Shown in pieces: positions 29,351 through 37,224 of a DNA stretch of 64,000 nt; position 1 is the first letter of the stretch, and each line of letters begins with the position of its first letter. Where the stretch lies: positions 62,001-126,000 of the forward strand of contig CAVPWU010000002.1 in NCBI GenBank assembly GCA_963709665.1, read 5' to 3'. The stretch comes from DASZIT01 sp963709665. GTDB lineage: Bacteria; Actinomycetota; Acidimicrobiia; Acidimicrobiales; RAAP-2. The notes below the pieces were generated by a model, which did no database searches, was not told the origin of the DNA, and worked only from the letters and a program-made list of their open reading frames with translations. The position numbers and the translations under genes were made by a program.

Positions 29351-29524
29351 ATGGCACGTCGTCGATCGCTTCGCTCACAGCTCTACCGGGCGGCGCGGGA
29401 CCTGGGCAACGTCCAGGCCGCCGAGAAGGGGCCCCGCTCCTACGCCCACCGGGTGGTGCGGCGGAAGGTGTACCGCACCACCAACGGGTTGACCCGGCAC
29501 CTGCTCAGGGGCTTCGGCCTCTAG
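29351..29524 (+). CDS. 57-residue basic conserved protein, function unknown
   Basis: MARRRSLRSQLYRAARDLG, then NVQAAEKGP, and a C-terminal half rich in Arg/Lys (RRKVYRTTNGLTRHLLRGFGL in part). I recall similar small basic actinobacterial proteins annotated as hypothetical. The charge suggests nucleic-acid or ribosome binding. It lies downstream of the structured RNA with about 160 nt between, so it might be controlled by it. No strong Shine-Dalgarno is seen apart from GGCAGAG. Confidence 0.7.
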   Translation: MARRRSLRSQLYRAARDLGNVQAAEKGPRSYAHRVVRRKVYRTTNGLTRHLLRGFGL

Positions 29525-29539
29525 CCACCCGCCGGGTGG
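29525..29539. terminator. Small hairpin between convergent genes
   Basis: CCACCC and GGGTGG pair around a 3-nt loop directly after the 57-aa gene stop and before the convergent CDF stop. Confidence 0.4.
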
Positions 29540-29543
29540 GGGG

Positions 29544-30462
29544 TCAGTGGTGGTGGGCGACGGCGACCGCCGGATCCGGGCTGTCCATCCCGCAGGGGTC
29601 GTCGAGGCTGTCGATGCACCGCTCGCACTCGAGCTCGAGGGTGCTGTGGGAGATGGCGTACCGGTCGGCGACCACCTGCTTCACCTGATCGCCCACCACC
29701 TGGGCCTCCTCCAGCGACGGGTGGCCGGTCAGGACCAGATGGGCGGAGAGCACCCGCATCTCGCTGGAGAGGCTCCAGACATGGAGGTCGTGGACCTCGC
29801 CGACCCCGGGCACGGCGGCCATCGAGGCGGTGAGGTCGGAGACCACGACATCGGCGGGGGTGGACTCCAGCAGCACCGACACGCTCTCCCGGAGCACGCC
29901 CACCGCCTGCCACACGATGATGGCCGCCACCACCAGGGCCGACGCCGGGTCGAGCCAGGTGAGGGTGGGCGCCACCAGCAGCACGGCGCCGGCCAGCCAG
30001 CACGGCCAGCGAGGCCAGGGCGTCACCGAACATGTGGAGGACCGCCGCCCGCATGTTGAGGTCGTTGGTGCCGTCACGGAGGAGGAGGGCGCAGCACCCG
30101 TTGACCACCAGGGCGCCGGCCGCCACCGCCACCATCACCGTGGCGTCGACCGGGGTGGGGTGGGCCAGCCGCCGGACACTCTCCGCCACGATGACCAGGG
30201 TGACCGCCGTGATGATCACGGCGTTGGCCAGGGCGGCCAGGATGGTGGCCCGGTGGTTGCCGAACGATCGGGTGTCACTCCGGGGGCGCAGGGCCAGACG
30301 GACCGCCGCCAGGGCCAGGACCAGGCCGGCCACGTCGGTGAGGTTGTGTCCGGCGTCGGCCAGCAGGCCGACCGAGTGGGCATAGAGGCCGAAGCCCACC
30401 TGGACGGCCACCAACGCCAGGTTGCAGGCGGTGCTCACGGTCAGCCGTCGGGTGCGTGTCAT
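29544..30462 (-). CDS. Cation diffusion facilitator (CDF, CzcD/ZitB-like) Zn/Co/Cd exporter, one frameshift
   Basis: Six-helix metal/proton antiporter of about 305 aa. The metal-site pattern HNLTD lies in LLADAGHNLTDVAGLVLAL and HMFGD with Asp in VLHMFGDALASL; FGNHRATILAALAN is family-typical. A break near 30000 separates helix 5. The cytoplasmic C-terminal domain has GVGEVHDLHVWSL, and it ends in Cys/His-rich LECERCID and AHHH. ATG 30462 follows GGAGGA. Confidence 0.87.
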
Positions 30463-30553
30463 GTGTCCTCCACCACTCTACCGGCCGCCGTTCCACCCAC
30501 CCGGGTGGACGGGTCGCCGGCGGCGGAGGGCCCCCGGGCACGTCCGGGACGGG

Positions 30554-31462
30554 TCAGGCCAGTCCGCCCCACAGGCGCTCGGGCCGGATGCCCCGGGCCA
30601 CCTGGCGGCTCAGGTCCGAGCGGACCACCCCCAGGTCCTTGGCGTGGGTGACGCCGATACAGCGCGACTCGGTGGCCAGCACCCGCACGGCGGCACCGGT
30701 GCCCTCGGCCACCATCTCCCCGACCACCTCCGGGAGCAGGACCTCGGCCTTGGGGGGTGTCTGGCCGGCGGCCACGGCCGCCACGATGGCGTCCTCGTCA
30801 AGCCCCGACGCCGCCATGGCGGCGTCGAACCGCTCCCAGATGGAGGGGCGGAACCCCCAGAGGTTGACCGACACCAGCAGGTCGCCGGCCAGCTTGTCGG
30901 GGAGCGCCCCGTCGAGGGCGGTGAAGTGCTCGCCGTCGTCGTGGCGGGAGACCTGGCGGCGCTCGTCGATGCGGATCAGGTGGTGGTCGTCGTCCACCTC
31001 GCACACCCCGCGGGTGACCGGGTCGGAGGTGACCACCGTGTTGCGGAGCCGGAAGCCCACCATGGCGTGCTCGGCGCTGTCGGTGGCCAGCTGGTCGGCC
31101 AGCAGCCCCATGGCCTCCTGGCCGTAGACGTCGTCGGCGTTGGCGATGGCGAACGACCGGTCGTCCCCGAGGGCGGCCCGGGCGGAGAGGACGGCGTGGG
31201 TGGTGCCCAGCGGCACCCGCTGGACGGCGAAGGACACCGGCACCGACGCCGGCCAGTTCCGCTCCACGTGGTAGCGGATGGCCGGACCCGTCTCCGGGTG
31301 GACCACCAGCACGATGTCGCCGAAGCCGGCGGCCATGGCGTCGGCGGCGGAGAGGTCGATGACCGCCTCGCCCCCCGGGCCGGCCGGGGCCAGGGGCTTG
31401 CACCCGCCGTATCGGCGGGCGAGTCCGGCGGCCAGGACGACGAGGGTGGGGGGGCTGGTCAT
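30554..31462 (-). CDS. Sugar-nucleotide-type nucleotidyltransferase
   Basis: 302 aa. LVVLAAGLARRYGGCKPLAPAG is the NTP-transferase fingerprint (GxGxR-like with Lys), followed by NADDVYG with the metal-binding Asp and LVSVNLWGF. The family joins NTP to sugar-1-phosphates or similar. Placed 8 nt downstream of fabH in the same operon, so it could activate a sugar or polyol attached to the product of the thiolase/FabH genes, which is inference. ATG 31462 chosen. Confidence 0.78.
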   Translation of the reverse strand: MTSPPTLVVLAAGLARRYGGCKPLAPAGPGGEAVIDLSAADAMAAGFGDIVLVVHPETGPAIRYHVERNWPASVPVSFAVQRVPLGTTHAVLSARAALGDDRSFAIANADDVYGQEAMGLLADQLATDSAEHAMVGFRLRNTVVTSDPVTRGVCEVDDDHHLIRIDERRQVSRHDDGEHFTALDGALPDKLAGDLLVSVNLWGFRPSIWERFDAAMAASGLDEDAIVAAVAAGQTPPKAEVLLPEVVGEMVAEGTGAAVRVLATESRCIGVTHAKDLGVVRSDLSRQVARGIRPERLWGGLA

Positions 31463-31470
31463 GGGTGAGG

Positions 31471-32408
31471 TCAGCCGCCCCAGCGGAGGACGGCGCTGGC
31501 CCAAGTCATACCTCCGCCGAACCCGGTGAGCAAAACGTTGGCACCCTCGGTGAGACGACCGGTGTCCAGGGCGTCGGCCAGGGCCAGGGGGATCGACGCC
31601 GACGAGGTGTTCCCGTACCGGTCGATGACCACCACCGCCCTCTCCTCGGGGATCCCCAGTCGCTGGCAGGCGGCCGAGATGATCCGGAGGTTGGCCTGGT
31701 GGGGGACCATCAGGTCGATGTCGGCCGGGGTCAGGCCCGCCTCGGCGATGGCCCGCTCCGCCGACTCCACCACCACCCGGACGGCCTTGCGGAAGATCTC
31801 CTTGCCGTCCATGTAGAGGTAGCCACCGTGGTCGCACTTGAGGAGGTGCCCGAGGGACCCGTCGGCGCCGATGTTCCACGAGAGCAGCTGGCCGGGACCG
31901 TCGACGGCCTCGAGGACCACCGCCCCGGCGCCGTCGCCGACCAGCACGGCCACCGAGCGGTCGTCCCAGTCGGTGATCTTGGAGAGGGTCTCCGAGCCGA
32001 TCACCAGCAGTCGGTTGGCACCGATGGCCAGCAGGCCGTGGGCCACCGCCAGCCCGTAGACGAAGCCGGAGCAGGCGGCGTTGACGTCGAACGCCCCGCC
32101 CTGGACCCCGATGCCGTTCTGGACGGCGGCCGAGGTGCCGGGGACGATCTGGTCGGGGGTGGTGGTGGCCAGGATCACCGCGTCGATCTCGTCGGGCCGC
32201 CGGCCCGCCTTGTCGAGGGCGGCCAGCCCGGCCTCGATGGCCAGCCCGGAGGTGGTCCCGCCGATCCGGCGCTCCTTGATGCCGGTGCGCTCCTGGATCC
32301 AGGCGTCGTTGGTGTCCATGGTGACCGACAGGTCGTCGTTGGTCACCACCTTGTCGGGCACGGCGATCCCGTGACCGGTGATGACGCCCCCCGGGCGGCG
32401 ATGGTCAT
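31471..32408 (-). CDS. Beta-ketoacyl-ACP synthase III (FabH-like)
   Basis: Condensing enzyme that starts acyl chains. The triad is clear: Cys in NAACSGFVYGL, His in VPHQANLRI, Asn in DRYGNTSSASIP; the C-terminus has GFGGGMTWAS. ATG 32408 (MTIAARG) overlaps the thiolase stop (TGATG); a break near 32385-32395 separates it from AVPDKVVTND. Without accepting the frameshift, GTG 32361 would be the start, giving a shortened N-terminus. Neighbouring thiolase and LLM genes suggest a dedicated lipid or ketone pathway, not housekeeping fatty-acid synthesis. Confidence 0.85.
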
Positions 32409-33586
32409 CAGCCCGCCTCGAGGACGTGGATGCCGATGAAGGCGGCGTCGGTGGGCCGGCCGTCGAAGCCGATCATGCCGCCGGTGTTGGCGGCCACCGC
32501 CAGGCGGGCCCCCTCGACCTGCCGGGCACCGGCCTGGCCCCGGAGCTGTTCGGTGAGCTCGATCACCTGGGCGATCCCGGTGGCGCCCAGCGGGTGGCCC
32601 CGGGCCACCAGGCCCCCGCTGGTGTTCACCGTGACGTGCTTGCCCCCAATGGTGGTGCCGCCGGACAGGGTGGCGGGTCCGGCGTCCCCCGGCTTGAAGA
32701 AGCCCAGCGACTCCAGGGCGTAGATCTCCTCGGGGCTGGTGGCGTCGTGGAGCTCCACCACGTCCACGTCGGCGGGGTCCACGCCCGACTCGTCCCAGGC
32801 GGCGGAGGCCGTCTCGGCCAGCCGCTCGTGGTAGTCGAGGTCGCCGTTGCCCGACCGGATGGTGCTGCTGCGGATGATGGGGCCCCCGCCGCCGTCGCGT
32901 CGGGCCACCACGACGGCCGCCGCCCCGTCGGTGAAGGACGAGCACATCAGCCGGGTGAGGGGGAGCACGATGGCGGAGGAGCTGAGCACCTCCTCGAGGG
33001 TCACCTCCGACTGGAACTGGGCGTTGGGGTTCAGGGACCCGTGGTGGCGGGCCTTGACGGCGGCGGCGGCGAACTGCTCGACCGTCGCCCCCCGCTCCAG
33101 CAGGGAGTTGGCCCACGAGGCGTTGAGGGCCATCAGCACCGAGCCGGAGGGGTTCTCGAGCTGCTCGTGCATCCGGCGGCGGTCGTCACTCGGGACCCCG
33201 TCCTCGATGCCGGCCAGGGTCTCGCCCCGGTCCCCGGTCCACATCTTCTCCACCCCCACGGCCAGCACGGTCGGCGATCCGCCCCGCACGGCCAGGGTGG
33301 CCATGTGGAGGGCGGAGGACCCGCCGGCGCAGGAGTTGTCGACGTTCAGCACGCCGGCATTGCGCAGCCCGGCCTGCCGCAGGAACGACTGGCCCCGGAT
33401 GCAGCCCTGGTCCACCAGGCGACCGGCGGTGGCGTTGCCGAACACCACCAGGCCGACCTCCGCCGGGTCGACGGCGGCGTCGGCCAGGGCCTCGGCCACC
33501 ACCTGGTGGGCCATCTCCTCGGCGGTCCGGTCCCGGCGGTTCATCGGCGTCATGCCGGTGCCCACGATGCGTACGTCGCTCGTCAT
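32408..33586 (-). CDS. Thiolase-family protein (SCP-x/lipid-transfer type)
   Basis: 392 aa. The nucleophile Cys lies in VDNSCAGGSSALHMA, a His in GGLVARGHPLGATG, and the C-terminal position that normally carries the second catalytic Cys reads AANTGGMIG, so that Cys is missing. This is typical of SCP2-type thiolases and predicts cleavage or altered condensation chemistry. ATG 33586. Operon: LLM, thiolase, fabH, nucleotidyltransferase. Confidence 0.86.
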   Translation of the reverse strand: MTSDVRIVGTGMTPMNRRDRTAEEMAHQVVAEALADAAVDPAEVGLVVFGNATAGRLVDQGCIRGQSFLRQAGLRNAGVLNVDNSCAGGSSALHMATLAVRGGSPTVLAVGVEKMWTGDRGETLAGIEDGVPSDDRRRMHEQLENPSGSVLMALNASWANSLLERGATVEQFAAAAVKARHHGSLNPNAQFQSEVTLEEVLSSSAIVLPLTRLMCSSFTDGAAAVVVARRDGGGGPIIRSSTIRSGNGDLDYHERLAETASAAWDESGVDPADVDVVELHDATSPEEIYALESLGFFKPGDAGPATLSGGTTIGGKHVTVNTSGGLVARGHPLGATGIAQVIELTEQLRGQAGARQVEGARLAVAANTGGMIGFDGRPTDAAFIGIHVLEAG

Positions 33587-33601
33587 AGTGACCTCAACTC
33601 C

Positions 33602-34627
33602 TCAGGTGGCGATCCCGGCGGCCGGCAGGGCCGCCATCAGCTGTTCGAACTGGTCCAACGGCTCGTCGTTGGTGATGTAGACGCCGACGTGTTCGGCGCC
33701 CGCCTCCCGGTAGGCGGCCACCGTGTCGGCCAGCTCGGCGGCGGTGCCGAGGACCAGGTGGCGCTCGAAGGCGTGGGCGGGGATCCCGTAGAGCGAGGAC
33801 ATCCAGCCGGTGCCGGCGGCCATCGCCCGGTCCCGGTCGGCGTCGATGGAGACGAAGAGCACGATGGCCCGGGTGACGGCGTCGTCGGGCCGGCCGGCCC
33901 GGTCGACCTCCTTGGTCAGCCGGTCGAGGGCGGCCCGGTACTCGGTGGGGGTGAGGAAGAGGGGCATCCAGCCGTCGGCCAGCCGGGCCGCCCGGCGGAG
34001 CGCCGCCTCCGAGGAGCCACCCACCCACACCGGGATGGGGTCGGGAGCCGGGAGCTGGCGGTAGCGCTCGGCGCCGCCCAGGGTCACGTCGCCGGCCCGG
34101 ACCCCGTCACCCGACGACCACGAGCGGCGGAGCTCGGCGATCCCGGCGTCGAGCTGGCGACCCCGGTCGGCGTACGCCACCCCGGCCTGCTCGTACTCGC
34201 CGGCGTGGCTGCCCACCCCGACCCCCAGGATCATCCGGCCCTGCGAGAGGAGCTGGAGCGAGGCGGCCTGCTTGGCCACCGCCACCGCCCGACGGAGCGG
34301 CAGCTGGACCACGCAGGTCCCGAGGACGGCCTGCCGGGCGACGGTGGCGGCCACCGAGAGCGCCACCATGGCTTCGAGGGCGGGGCCGTGCCAGAAGAGG
34401 TGGTCGGTGGCCCAGAGGGCGGAGGCGCCCATCTCCTCGGCCCGACGACAGACCGTGGCGAACTCGGCGACCGGATCCGGACCGTTGGTCGTACCGGTGG
34501 TACTACCGGAGGCAGAACTCCCCGCCCACCTGGGAGTCGTGGTCTGGGGAAGGGTCGGGAGAACGAGTCCGACCGACCCCAGTCCGGTGGTGGGACGCAC
34601 CGCGGGCACACGCCATCGTATCGCCAC
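33602..34627 (-). CDS. LLM-class (probably F420-dependent) oxidoreductase
   Basis: 341 aa luciferase-like TIM barrel. ASALWATDHLFWHGPALEAM, TCVVQLPLRRAVAVAKQAASL and GRMILGVGVGSHAGEYEQAG are typical of the actinobacterial F420-linked group. The first gene of an operon with thiolase and fabH. GTG 34627 was chosen; GACAAT (34648-34643) would be its -10. A palindrome covers the -35 region. Confidence 0.85.
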   Translation of the reverse strand: MAIRWRVPAVRPTTGLGSVGLVLPTLPQTTTPRWAGSSASGSTTGTTNGPDPVAEFATVCRRAEEMGASALWATDHLFWHGPALEAMVALSVAATVARQAVLGTCVVQLPLRRAVAVAKQAASLQLLSQGRMILGVGVGSHAGEYEQAGVAYADRGRQLDAGIAELRRSWSSGDGVRAGDVTLGGAERYRQLPAPDPIPVWVGGSSEAALRRAARLADGWMPLFLTPTEYRAALDRLTKEVDRAGRPDDAVTRAIVLFVSIDADRDRAMAAGTGWMSSLYGIPAHAFERHLVLGTAAELADTVAAYREAGAEHVGVYITNDEPLDQFEQLMAALPAAGIAT

Positions 34628-34658
34628 CGGACCGGAGGTGCGATTGTCACGCCGTTGT

Positions 34659-34672
34659 TTACCGAACGGTAA
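34659..34672. promoter_or_regulatory. TetR-type palindromic operator
   Basis: TTACCG-AA-CGGTAA, extendable to 8-nt arms with one mismatch. It sits at the -35 position of the LLM operon promoter, which fits repression. ACCG-NN-CGGT cores are common among TetR sites. No TetR gene is in the window. Confidence 0.55.
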
Positions 34673-34879
34673 CCACCGGCGGCCGGGCCGAAGCGGAACG
34701 GCTGACGTCCGTCCCGGAGGGGATGCCGGGGGGGATCGGCGGGCATGAGCGGCGGAGATGATCGGCGGGGGCCGGCGCCGCGGCAGACTGGGGGAAGCGA
34801 TCCGGGCTCACGGGCCCGGGACCGACGACGAGGCGTGCCCCCGCACGCCCGTTGGGACGGACGACGAGAGGACGGGCCG

Positions 34880-35257
34880 GTGGGCACCGAGGACACGAGC
34901 GACGAACAGGCCGACGACAGCGCGGCCGCCGGGACGGCCGGGATCAGTGACGAGGAGCGGGCGGAGCGACTCTCCAAGCTGAACGGGGTGATCGAACTGA
35001 TGCGTCCGGCCGTGCAGGCCGACGGTGGCGACCTGGCCCTGCTCCATGCCGATGTCGAGGCGGGGGTGGTCGAGGTCCAGCTGCAGGGGGCCTGCAGCTC
35101 GTGTGCCGTCAGCGCCTCGACGCTCCAGGGCGGGGTCGAGCGGATCCTCCACGACCGTCTCCCCTGGGTGACCGAGGTCCGGGGTGGGATCGACGAGTCG
35201 GTGGACCCCTTCGAGAGCGAGGCCATGGGCCGCGGCGGGTACGTCCCCAGCTTCTGA
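34880..35257 (+). CDS. NifU C-terminal-domain (Nfu-type) Fe-S scaffold
   Basis: 125 aa. An acidic N-terminus precedes LNGVIELMRPAVQADGGDLALL and GACSSCAVSASTLQGGVERIL, with the cluster-binding CxxC at about 72 and 75. Holds and transfers Fe-S clusters. GTG 34880 was chosen for its GAGAGGA ribosome site; an earlier in-frame start at 34745 would add a low-complexity Arg-rich stretch. Stands alone. Confidence 0.85.
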   Translation: MGTEDTSDEQADDSAAAGTAGISDEERAERLSKLNGVIELMRPAVQADGGDLALLHADVEAGVVEVQLQGACSSCAVSASTLQGGVERILHDRLPWVTEVRGGIDESVDPFESEAMGRGGYVPSF

Positions 35258-35303
35258 CCGAACCGGGTGGTGGGTCCGGCCTCCGGCCCCGCCGTGGCGT
35301 TAC

Positions 35304-35323
35304 TTAGCAGAACTAACTATACT
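35304..35323 (+). promoter_or_regulatory. marR promoter and likely operator
   Basis: The -10 TATACT (35318-35323) lies 6 nt before the ATG, predicting a leaderless mRNA. Just upstream an inverted repeat TTAG-N5-CTAA (35304-35316) in an AT-rich patch is a candidate MarR site. Confidence 0.6.
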
Positions 35324-35329
35324 GGTGAC

Positions 35330-35803
35330 ATGGACGCACCAGCGAGGGACGACGAGGTGGGCACCGCCGGGACGGAGGCCTCGGAGGCCGAGCTGGCCGA
35401 CCGCTTCCGGCTGGCCCTGACCCGGATCCACCGCCGCATGCGACAGCAGACCACCGGGGAGCTCACCCCGTCCCAGGCGGCCGCCCTGGCCTCCACCGAC
35501 CGCCTGGGTCGGCCCACCCTGGGGGAGCTGGCCACCCTCGAATCGGTGCAGCCTCCCTCGATGACCCGGATCGTCACCGCTCTCGAGGAGAAGGGGCTGG
35601 TCACCCGGGTGACCGACGACGCCGATCGCCGGGTGGCCCGGGTCACCGTCTCGGAGACCGGCCGCAAGGTGCTGGAGGAGAACCGCTCCCTGAAGACGGC
35701 CTTCCTGGCCGAGCAGCTCCACCGTCTGTCGCCCACCGACCGGCGGGCCCTCGCCGAGCTCACCGGCCTCCTCGAGCGGTTGGGGGAGATGCCCGACCCA
35801 TGA
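35330..35803 (+). CDS. MarR-family regulator
   Basis: 157 aa. The winged helix covers LTPSQAAALASTDRLGRPTLGEL, VQPPSMTRIVTALEEKGLV and the wing DDADRRVARVTVSETGR. ATG 35330 is fixed by the leaderless promoter. The stop overlaps the MFS start (ATGA), so it very likely regulates that exporter and itself. Confidence 0.9.
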   Translation: MDAPARDDEVGTAGTEASEAELADRFRLALTRIHRRMRQQTTGELTPSQAAALASTDRLGRPTLGELATLESVQPPSMTRIVTALEEKGLVTRVTDDADRRVARVTVSETGRKVLEENRSLKTAFLAEQLHRLSPTDRRALAELTGLLERLGEMPDP

Positions 35804-37098
35804 CCGCCATCCGGGCCGCCGCCGCCCAGACGTTCCGTTCGCTGCACGTCCGCAACTACCGGCTCTACTTCACCGCCCAGCTCATCTCGGTGTCCGGCAC
35901 CTGGATGCAGACCATCGCCCAGGCGTGGCTGGTCCTCCGGCTGACCGGCAGCGGGGTCGATCTCGGCATCGTGACCGGCCTGCAATTCCTGCCCATGCTC
36001 CTGCTCGGCCCGTACGGGGGCCTGGCCGCCGACCGGTTCGACAAGCGGAAGCTGCTCTACGTCACCCAGTCGGCCGGGGGACTCCTGGCCCTCACCCTCG
36101 GGGTCCTGGACGTCACCCACGTGGTGGTCCTCTGGCAGATCTACGTCCTGGCCTTCCTCCTGGGCGTGGTCACCCTCTTCGACAACCCGGCCCGGCAGAC
36201 CTTCGTGATGGAGATGGTGGGCCGGGACGACCTCCCCAACGCCGTCAGCCTCAACACGGTGGTGATGAACGCCTCCCGGGTCATCGGCCCGGCCATCGGC
36301 GGCGTGGTGATCGTGCTGGTGGGCCTGGAGGCCTGCTTCTTCATCAACGCCGCCTCCTACGTGGCGGTGCTGGTGGCTCTGTCGCTGATGCGGACCGCCG
36401 AGCTGTTTCCGGTCGAGCACGTGGCCCGGGCCAAGCGGCAGATCCGGGACGGCTTCACCTACGTGTGGCACGAACCGGTCCTGCGAAACACCCTCCTGGC
36501 CATGGCGGTGATCGGCATCTTCGCCTACAACTTCCAGGTCACCCTGGCGCTGCTGGCCAAGGACACCTTCCACGGGGGGGCGGCCACCTACTCGCTCCTG
36601 ACCGCCTGCATGGGGGCGGGGGCCATCGTCGGCGGCCTGACCGCCGCCCACCGGGCCCGCCCCACCCCCAGGCTCCTCCACGGCGTGGCGCTGGTCTTCG
36701 GGGTCCTGCTGGGGGCGGTGGCCCTGGCCCCCACCCTCCCGATCGCCGCCGTGCTGCTGGTGCTGATGGGGGCGGCGTCCATCGGCTTCATCGCCACCGC
36801 CAACGCCAGCCTGCAGCTCCGGGCCGATCCCACCATGCGGGGACGGGTGATGGCGCTCTACGCCATGGCCTTCCTGGGGAGCACCCCGATCGGGGCGCCG
36901 CTGATGGGGGCGATCGCCCAGTGGTCCAACCCGCGGGTGGCCATGCTGGTCGGCGCGGTGGCCACCATCCTGTCGGCGGGTCTGCTCAGCTGGCGGCACG
37001 GGGCGGCCGAGCGCCGTGTGCCGGCGGTGGCCGACCCGGCGGTGGCCCGGGCGGCGGAGCTCCGGGGCGTGCAGGACGCCGACACCAGGGTGGCCTGA
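35800..37098 (+). CDS. MFS exporter (MFS_3, enterobactin-exporter-like)
   Basis: 432 aa, 12 helices. NYRLYFTAQLISVSGTWMQTIAQAWLV opens helix 1 (given in part), and LAADRFDKRKLL is the loop 2-3 signature. Helices continue to SAGLLSWRHGAAERR. Same family as the transporter at 5914. Translationally coupled to MarR, which suggests drug- or metabolite-induced efflux. Confidence 0.88.
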   Translation: MTAIRAAAAQTFRSLHVRNYRLYFTAQLISVSGTWMQTIAQAWLVLRLTGSGVDLGIVTGLQFLPMLLLGPYGGLAADRFDKRKLLYVTQSAGGLLALTLGVLDVTHVVVLWQIYVLAFLLGVVTLFDNPARQTFVMEMVGRDDLPNAVSLNTVVMNASRVIGPAIGGVVIVLVGLEACFFINAASYVAVLVALSLMRTAELFPVEHVARAKRQIRDGFTYVWHEPVLRNTLLAMAVIGIFAYNFQVTLALLAKDTFHGGAATYSLLTACMGAGAIVGGLTAAHRARPTPRLLHGVALVFGVLLGAVALAPTLPIAAVLLVLMGAASIGFIATANASLQLRADPTMRGRVMALYAMAFLGSTPIGAPLMGAIAQWSNPRVAMLVGAVATILSAGLLSWRHGAAERRVPAVADPAVARAAELRGVQDADTRVA

Positions 37099-37224
37099 AC
37101 CGCCCCCTACCGGCCATCCGGACCGGTGGGACGGGAGGTGGATCGGTATCGCCCGACCCGCTAGCGTCTCCGGCGGATCAACGGTGCCCGCCCACGGCGG
37201 ACGGGACCAGGGAAGGCGGGACGG

